A stretch of DNA of 10,066 bases from Thermoplasmatota archaeon. Its GTDB lineage: Archaea > Thermoplasmatota > Penumbrarchaeia > Penumbrarchaeales > Penumbrarchaeaceae. The translations under genes were made by a program, and so were the position numbers. Below, in pieces: positions 6,097-10,066 of the stretch (positions are counted from its first letter, which is position 1; the number at the start of each line of letters is the position of its first letter). Below the pieces are notes generated by a model that searched no databases, was not told the origin of the DNA, and was given only the letters and a program-made list of their open reading frames with translations. The stretch lies in the NCBI GenBank assembly GCA_016929175.1, contig JAFGJI010000244.1, forward strand, positions 1-10,066, in the 5' to 3' direction.

Positions 6097-6110
6097 TCGA
6101 TTTAATAGTT
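6097..6110 (-). promoter_or_regulatory. TATA-like promoter of the psmA operon
   Basis: On the - strand the sequence reads AAACTATTAAATCG, an AT-rich box with an A-rich flank. Initiation about 25 bases downstream (~6077) would give a leader of about 23 bases that contains the GGAGGT at 6066-6061. Confidence 0.45.
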
Positions 6111-6190
6111 TTCTAAGTGTTCGATGGACCTTGATCGACGTTCCATGCGGAAGAGGAATGCTTTTCGAGACCCCTGTGCGCTCCCACAAC

Positions 6191-6213
6191 GGTTATATAC
6201 GGCTTGTTTTATA
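6191..6213 (+). promoter_or_regulatory. TATA-like promoter element(s) of the gene at 6281
   Basis: GGTTATATAC at 6191-6200 is a good archaeal TATA match, and a second AT-rich patch, TGTTTTATAG, follows at 6204-6213. Initiation from the first near 6220 would give a leader of about 60 bases that includes the hairpin at 6233-6251. Confidence 0.5.
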
Positions 6214-6232
6214 GCCCGCTTCCGCCCCTATT

Positions 6233-6251
6233 TGCGTTCGCAAGGAACGCA
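6233..6251 (+). repeat. Perfect 7-base inverted repeat in the probable 5' leader
   Basis: TGCGTTC and GAACGCA are perfectly complementary around the 5-base loop GCAAG. As RNA this is a stable GC-rich hairpin ending 29 bases before ATG 6281; as DNA it could be an operator half-site pair. It lies downstream of both candidate TATA boxes. Confidence 0.6.
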
Positions 6252-6280
6252 GCCTTGAAGCTCTTTGCCGAGGTTATCTC

Positions 6281-6676
6281 ATGCCCAACGGTCAGATGGA
6301 ACTCATAGTGAGCCTTCACCGCCTGACGGAAGCCATAATCAACAGCTACAAGGAACACAACATGAGCCGCGAGGATGCGCAGAACATGGCCTACCACGTG
6401 CTCAACTTCTTCGGGTTCGGCGACAGGATAGTCGACAACATCCTCGAGCCGGAGGACCGGGACCTGTTCTACATGCTGGAGGATTTCGGACTTCTCGTCA
6501 CCGAGAGGGAGGAGACCACCCTCTACGACGGCAGGGAGTGGAGGATCCATTACTGGCTCCTCAAGAAGAACACCATCCACTCGATGGCCTGCGACGAGGT
6601 CGAACCATGCCAGAACCCCGAGGATTACAATGTTTACAAGGAGATCCCCGACGAGGTCTGGTCCCGGGAGGAATGA
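6281..6676 (+). CDS. Small conserved archaeal protein, possibly DUF6015-like
   Basis: A 131-residue soluble, mostly helical protein. The N-terminal part (~5-45) is two or three helices ending in HVLNFFGFGDRIVDNILEPE. The second half has a striking conserved-looking block (DRDLFYMLEDFGLLVTEREE, then TLYDGREWRIHYWLLKKNTI) and an acidic tail. I recall this LEPEDRDLFYMLED...LYDGREWRIHYW pattern from a small Thermoplasmata family labelled DUF6015, but I cannot confirm the number. The helical N-terminus and beta-like REWRIHYWLL region would suit a small winged-helix-type domain (inference only). ATG 6281 has GAGG at 6270-6273, about seven bases upstream; ATG 6296 would lack such a site. It stands alone between the divergent psmA operon and the surface-protein gene, which has its own promoter. 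No membrane segment or metal-binding cluster is seen. Confidence 0.8.
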   Translation: MPNGQMELIVSLHRLTEAIINSYKEHNMSREDAQNMAYHVLNFFGFGDRIVDNILEPEDRDLFYMLEDFGLLVTEREETTLYDGREWRIHYWLLKKNTIHSMACDEVEPCQNPEDYNVYKEIPDEVWSREE

Positions 6677-6715
6677 ATGCCCCCATGACCGGGATACTGG
6701 TTCAAATAACCCCAA

Positions 6716-6748
6716 ACACTTTATAATCCGGATGGACATTTGGATTAT
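6716..6748 (+). promoter_or_regulatory. Promoter of the surface-protein gene with an operator-like inverted repeat
   Basis: TTTATAAT at 6720-6727, preceded by CCAAACAC, is a textbook archaeal TATA box with an A-rich BRE position. The perfect inverted repeat ATAATCC (6723-6729) / GGATTAT (6742-6748), with a 12-base spacer, starts inside the box and ends near the expected initiation site (~6749). That geometry would let a dimeric regulator block TBP/TFB or polymerase. The TATA call is fairly firm; the operator role is inferred. Confidence 0.55.
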
Positions 6749-6770
6749 CCAGGGTCCCGTGCAGGGATCC

Positions 6771-6815
6771 ATGCGGTATGTCTCCGCACCAGATGCATGG
6801 AGGAAAATGCTATGA
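6771..6815 (+). other. 14-codon upstream reading frame overlapping the surface-protein start
   Basis: ATG 6771 opens MRYVSAPDAWRKML and ends in TGA 6813-6815, overlapping ATG 6812 as ATGA. It would lie in the predicted leader. There is no strong ribosome site before it, so translation is uncertain. Confidence 0.2.
6799..6803 (+). promoter_or_regulatory. Shine-Dalgarno of the surface-protein gene
   Basis: GGAGG lies eight bases before ATG 6812 and selects that codon, from which a good signal peptide begins. Confidence 0.65.
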
Positions 6816-9800
6816 AGAGAACCTCTCTCTTTGGACTTCTGACAGCGATCATGTTGACCATTCCGGTCTTTCCCCTGGTGGGAGCCGGTACGACCGTCGA
6901 CCGGGAACTCCCGAGAACTGCGGAGGTCCAGGAGGTTGCAGGCATCTACGATAACGTCGAGCCGCATTACGATATCGATGAACTACTGGAGATGGGTGCA
7001 GCAACATTGAATACGGTGGATGTAAAGGACCCGAGCGATCCTCTGTCATCACTCTATGATCTCAGCTGGTACGAGCGGAGCGATACACCGACCAGATCGT
7101 TCTGGGCCCCCAAGAAGGACGAGAACGACGACTTTTCCAACGCCACCTACCTCAAGGATGGCTCAAAGATCACGAACAATGTCACATCGACCATATCCGG
7201 AACCACCATCACTTTCAACGACCAGGACTACTTCTGGATCAACCTTACGGTTGACGGTCCGAACAGCACGATAGACCGGCTCGAAGTGACGATCTTCTCG
7301 CAGGATTCGGTGAACAAGAACGCATCACTGGCAACGCAGGCGTACTCCGTCAACTTCCTCTTCCAGCAATGGATGGATGCCGACTTCGAGGCGACCGGTA
7401 AGTTCCACGGCAATACCTCTAAGATCATCATCGTTCCCGATGGTGACCCCACTGTCAGGTTCGTCTATCCGGTGGTACTCGAGTTCAGGGCCTGGAACAG
7501 TACAACCCTGAACTACACGATGCAGGTCGATATCACACAGGTCTCCTCCAATGAGGGGAACGGACTTTTCGGCGGCGGAATGCTGGTGAACAACAGCAAC
7601 CGCAACAACATAAAGATGAAGAGCGTCAACCGATCGCACGACCTCTTCGACTGGTACGATATGAGCGGTCTGTTGCAGGACAACGGATTGAACACCCAGC
7701 GCGGGGACGAGGTCAGGTTCAGCCTGAGGGTGGACCTTGCCACCGAGGAAAGGAAAGGGATGTATGGATACGCAGGTCCTGGACTCTACGGTAACAGGGT
7801 GGCGACCACGACGATCATGTTCCTTTATCTTATATGGTACAATTACACTGCACAACAATTATTTTTTGTGGACATCCCATATGTCGGAATTCTTTTCGGG
7901 AACGATCCCTATACGATCGGTTTCGAGGCTCACGCCGAGTATGTATGGTTCGGATGTGCGCCGCTTCAGCTATGGCTTGCCGGTACGACGGCTTATGCCG
8001 GAGCAGAGGGCAACGCGGAGGTCTTCTACAACCTGACAACGATAAACGCGGTGATCATACCGCCGAACGGTCCCCCGGCCTTCAATCTACCAATACAGAA
8101 CTATGTCTTCAACGAGGATGAAGGCCCATGGGTGAACCTCACCGACCTTGACGACCATTTCTCCGACCCCCAGGCGGAGCACGATGCCATGCTGAGGTAC
8201 GAGGTTGTACGGGTCGATGCGGACCCGGAGATACAGTTCAACATAGACCCCGACACGCACATGCTGTCCATCTTCGTAACGGAGGAGAACTGGAACAGCA
8301 ACGACATACTCTCCAAGTTCCGCATCAAGTGCTACGACTGGGGTCCCAACTGGATATACAACGACGGTGACGACCTTTCGGTGCAGTCCAACGAGTTCAC
8401 GGTTCTGATAGCTTCGGTCAACGATGACGCTCGAATTGACAAGGTGGACCTGCCGGTGGGGAGCAGGGTCAACGACCATGAACCCATAGATATCACCGTT
8501 TCGCAGGGTCTATCCATCAAATCCAAGAAGATATACGTGACCGACCCGGATATCGAGGACCAGGGGGATATCGAATACGAACACAATGCCACCACACCGG
8601 CGTTCTCTATCAATACGAACGGACAGTACAGTTTCCTGCCGACCAATGATGATGTCGGAATAACCTGGATCAAGGTGACCGTGGATGACGGACATTCGCC
8701 TTCGCCTGACGACTACTGCATACTGAGGTTCATCGTGACGAACCGCAACGACGAACCCACACTGGTGTCCATCGAATGGAGGGACGGGGATGTGGCCTAT
8801 GACAATCTGGATGTCGAGGATGAGCCCACCTTCAGGAACGTCGAGGAGGATACGGAGATCAACCTCACGGTGGAAGCCTACGATCCGGATATCGCCATAG
8901 GCATGGCAGACAAGCTCACATGGAATGTGGGTTCTCCGGGATGGCAAGTGCATCCGCACCAGACAAGCCCGATGAAGGCGTACCTGACCTATCTCCCGAC
9001 CAACGATGATGCCATTTCCGGCATAGCCGAAACGACCCTTTCCTGCAGCGACAGCCAGGGTAAAAGCAGCCAGGAGGTCAAGGTTGTCCTTCAGGTTTTG
9101 AACGTCAACGACAGACCGATGATCCTTACCATCAACGGGGAGACGCCCGTGGATGGAAAGCTTACCTTCGATTCCAACAACGGGCTCAACGGTTTCGAGG
9201 ATAAGGCCTATTCCCTGACCGTTAATGCAGAGGAGATCGACCCGCGCGACGATATCTCCTTCTCCGCGAACGACCCCGCCTGGCAGCAGTCGCCGGTCCC
9301 GGGAGATGAATTCTCACGCAACTTCACGATCCTCCCCACCCAGGACATGGTCGGGATCCACTCCGTCAGGATAACCGTGAAGGACGAGGATGGCGCAATG
9401 GACACCGTGCTCGTGAACTACGAGATAGTCAACACCAACGATCCCCCCGGGAAACCAAGGATCAGGTACGATGAGAGCGTGATAAGGTACCCCGGCAATG
9501 AGATCCGCTTCTGGTCCGAAGATGTGGAGGACCAAGATGGTGACGAACTCACCTATATCTGGAACTTCGGTGACAATACCGGGGATGTGACCGGTCAGGA
9601 GGTCACCCACAGCTGGGCGACACACAACGAATACTACGTCACGCTCACTGTGAAGGACCCCCATGGCGGGGTCTCCTCCGAGGAGATGACCATCCTGATA
9701 GTGGAAAAACCCGAGGAGGTCGACCCCAACAAGGATACCGACGAGGACGGGATGCCCGACATCTACGAGGAGGAGAACGGCCTGAACAAATTCGACCCCA

Positions 9801-10066
9801 ACGACCGGGTGACCGACCTGGACAGGGACGGATTTACCAACTACGAGGAATACCTTGCCGATACCGACCCCCTCGACATCAACGATCACCCCCCCATCAC
9901 CTCAGACGATGATGGAGGGCTCTCGCTGATCTGGATCATCATCATTATCCTGATAGCCATAATCCTCATAGCTGCCGTGGTCTTCTTCCTTTTCGTGATA
10001 ATGTCCAAACCAAAACCGGCGGTCCAGCAGCAGATGTACGGAAGCGAGCTCCCCGGACAGGGGTAC
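6812..10066 (+). CDS. Large secreted, membrane-anchored surface protein: PPC-like, cadherin-like, PKD and calcium-binding repeats (3' partial)
   Basis: The frame is open for 1,085 codons to the window edge with no stop. Order of parts: signal peptide 1-~26 (MKRTSLFGLLTAIMLTIPVF, ending near VGAG); a spacer; a beta domain from ~104 that starts ENDDFSNATYL and contains DQDYFWINLTV, resembling bacterial/archaeal pre-peptidase C-terminal (PPC) domains; an aromatic, hydrophobic segment at ~336-363; four cadherin-like modules (~420-876); a PKD domain (~877-964, with YIWNFGDNTG and ATHNEYYVTLTV); thrombospondin-3/EF-hand-like calcium repeats (~971-1027, DTDEDGMPD and DLDRDGFTNYEEY); a membrane helix (~1037-1064, LSLIWIIIIILIAIILIAAV); and a cytoplasmic tail with KPKP, QQQ and GQG. 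Many N-X-S/T sequons suggest glycosylation. It is probably an adhesion or cell-envelope protein stiffened by calcium; no catalytic motif was seen. It has its own TATA box and a ~60-base leader. Only a short piece of tail is likely missing. Confidence 0.9.
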   Translation, partial: MKRTSLFGLLTAIMLTIPVFPLVGAGTTVDRELPRTAEVQEVAGIYDNVEPHYDIDELLEMGAATLNTVDVKDPSDPLSSLYDLSWYERSDTPTRSFWAPKKDENDDFSNATYLKDGSKITNNVTSTISGTTITFNDQDYFWINLTVDGPNSTIDRLEVTIFSQDSVNKNASLATQAYSVNFLFQQWMDADFEATGKFHGNTSKIIIVPDGDPTVRFVYPVVLEFRAWNSTTLNYTMQVDITQVSSNEGNGLFGGGMLVNNSNRNNIKMKSVNRSHDLFDWYDMSGLLQDNGLNTQRGDEVRFSLRVDLATEERKGMYGYAGPGLYGNRVATTTIMFLYLIWYNYTAQQLFFVDIPYVGILFGNDPYTIGFEAHAEYVWFGCAPLQLWLAGTTAYAGAEGNAEVFYNLTTINAVIIPPNGPPAFNLPIQNYVFNEDEGPWVNLTDLDDHFSDPQAEHDAMLRYEVVRVDADPEIQFNIDPDTHMLSIFVTEENWNSNDILSKFRIKCYDWGPNWIYNDGDDLSVQSNEFTVLIASVNDDARIDKVDLPVGSRVNDHEPIDITVSQGLSIKSKKIYVTDPDIEDQGDIEYEHNATTPAFSINTNGQYSFLPTNDDVGITWIKVTVDDGHSPSPDDYCILRFIVTNRNDEPTLVSIEWRDGDVAYDNLDVEDEPTFRNVEEDTEINLTVEAYDPDIAIGMADKLTWNVGSPGWQVHPHQTSPMKAYLTYLPTNDDAISGIAETTLSCSDSQGKSSQEVKVVLQVLNVNDRPMILTINGETPVDGKLTFDSNNGLNGFEDKAYSLTVNAEEIDPRDDISFSANDPAWQQSPVPGDEFSRNFTILPTQDMVGIHSVRITVKDEDGAMDTVLVNYEIVNTNDPPGKPRIRYDESVIRYPGNEIRFWSEDVEDQDGDELTYIWNFGDNTGDVTGQEVTHSWATHNEYYVTLTVKDPHGGVSSEEMTILIVEKPEEVDPNKDTDEDGMPDIYEEENGLNKFDPNDRVTDLDRDGFTNYEEYLADTDPLDINDHPPITSDDDGGLSLIWIIIIILIAIILIAAVVFFLFVIMSKPKPAVQQQMYGSELPGQGY
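8069..9442 (+). repeat. Four tandem diverged ~110-120-residue cadherin-like modules
   Basis: Module boundaries are marked by recurring N-D-x-P-like turns: NGPPAF (~8066), VNDDARI (~8420), RNDEPTL (~8747), VNDRPMI (~9107) and TNDPPGK (~9437). This gives modules of about 118, 109, 120 and 110 residues. Three share an internal LPT(N/Q)D motif (FLPTNDDVG, YLPTNDDAI, ILPTQDMVG) followed by a V-T-V-x-D-type strand. Acidic D/N residues at the junctions fit interdomain calcium binding. The repeats are diverged at DNA level, so they are not a recent amplification. Confidence 0.75.

Larger units (their letters stand above)
6055..6280. other. Divergent intergenic promoter region
   Basis: No gene is supported in this 226-base stretch. 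It carries the leader and TATA-like box of the - strand psmA operon, the TATA-like boxes of the + strand gene at 6281, and a hairpin at 6233-6251. The two main candidate boxes are about 90 bases apart and point away from each other. No tRNA fold or rRNA-like sequence was recognised. Confidence 0.55.

Noticed and set aside
6055..6189. 45-codon N-terminal extension of the - strand gene from ATG 6189
   Set aside because: No ribosome site precedes it, the stretch contains the TATA-like box, and a strong GGAGGT lies at ideal distance from TTG 6054.
6214..6280. Possible tRNA or small structured RNA after the 6191 TATA box
   Set aside because: The GTTCGCAAGGAAC string recalls a T-arm, but no acceptor stem, anticodon arm or CCA-type end could be laid out around it.
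6209..6967. 252-codon open frame on the - strand across the gene at 6281 and the surface-protein promoter
   Set aside because: It covers two Shine-Dalgarno sites, a TATA box and a conserved + strand gene, and its protein is Val/Leu/Glu/His-rich without recognisable motifs.
8069..9442. Recent tandem duplication of DNA within the surface-protein gene
   Set aside because: The four modules match only as protein motifs, and no extended DNA identity between them is visible.
7325..9889. Several - strand frames of 70-190 codons opposite the surface-protein gene
   Set aside because: They are mirror images of its Asp/Asn/Val-rich codons (many Val/Ile/Gly/His residues), with no starts supported by ribosome sites and no promoter.

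Overview
The window reads as archaeal, most likely from an uncultured Thermoplasmatota lineage. Direct signs are an archaeal 20S proteasome alpha subunit, riboflavin enzymes of the archaeal type (a RibC unlike bacterial RibE and an archaeal RibL), TATA-box promoters with either leaderless starts or short Shine-Dalgarno leaders, and large secreted proteins anchored by one C-terminal membrane helix with a Pro/Gln/Gly/Tyr-rich tail. The DNA is fairly GC-rich, and the promoters stand out as short AT-rich patches. The phylum assignment is inferred from protein resemblance recalled from memory, not from a search. I see no rRNA, tRNA, CRISPR array or mobile element.

Layout. (1) Positions 1-725 hold the 3' end of a gene for a secreted, membrane-anchored protein. 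(2) Positions 765-2263 hold a multi-zinc-ribbon protein and a TPR protein on the + strand. (3) Positions 2330-4478 form a compact riboflavin/FAD operon: a RibB-RibL fusion, then ribC, then ribH. (4) Positions 4491-6054 on the - strand hold an unrecognised charged protein followed by psmA. PsmA carries an unusual C-terminal helix-hairpin-helix extension. The two operons converge with only 12 bases between stop codons. (5) Positions 6055-6280 are a divergent promoter region. (6) Positions 6281-6676 hold a small conserved protein. (7) From 6812 past the right edge runs a gene for a very large surface protein of at least 1,085 residues: signal peptide, PPC-like domain, four cadherin-like modules, PKD domain, calcium-binding repeats, membrane helix and cytoplasmic tail.

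How the genes work together. RibB makes the four-carbon unit, RibH condenses it with the pyrimidine to give lumazine, RibC dismutates lumazine to riboflavin, and the RibL half adenylylates FMN to FAD. The GTP-derived branch (ArfA/ArfB/ArfC and the deaminase) and the riboflavin kinase RibK are not in the window. RibB and RibL, fused here, are the entry of one branch and the last step of the whole pathway.

The items most worth a second look are the proteasome alpha subunit with its (HhH)2-like tail and unknown operon partner, the RibB-RibL fusion, and inverted repeats placed over the TATA boxes of the riboflavin operon and the surface-protein gene.
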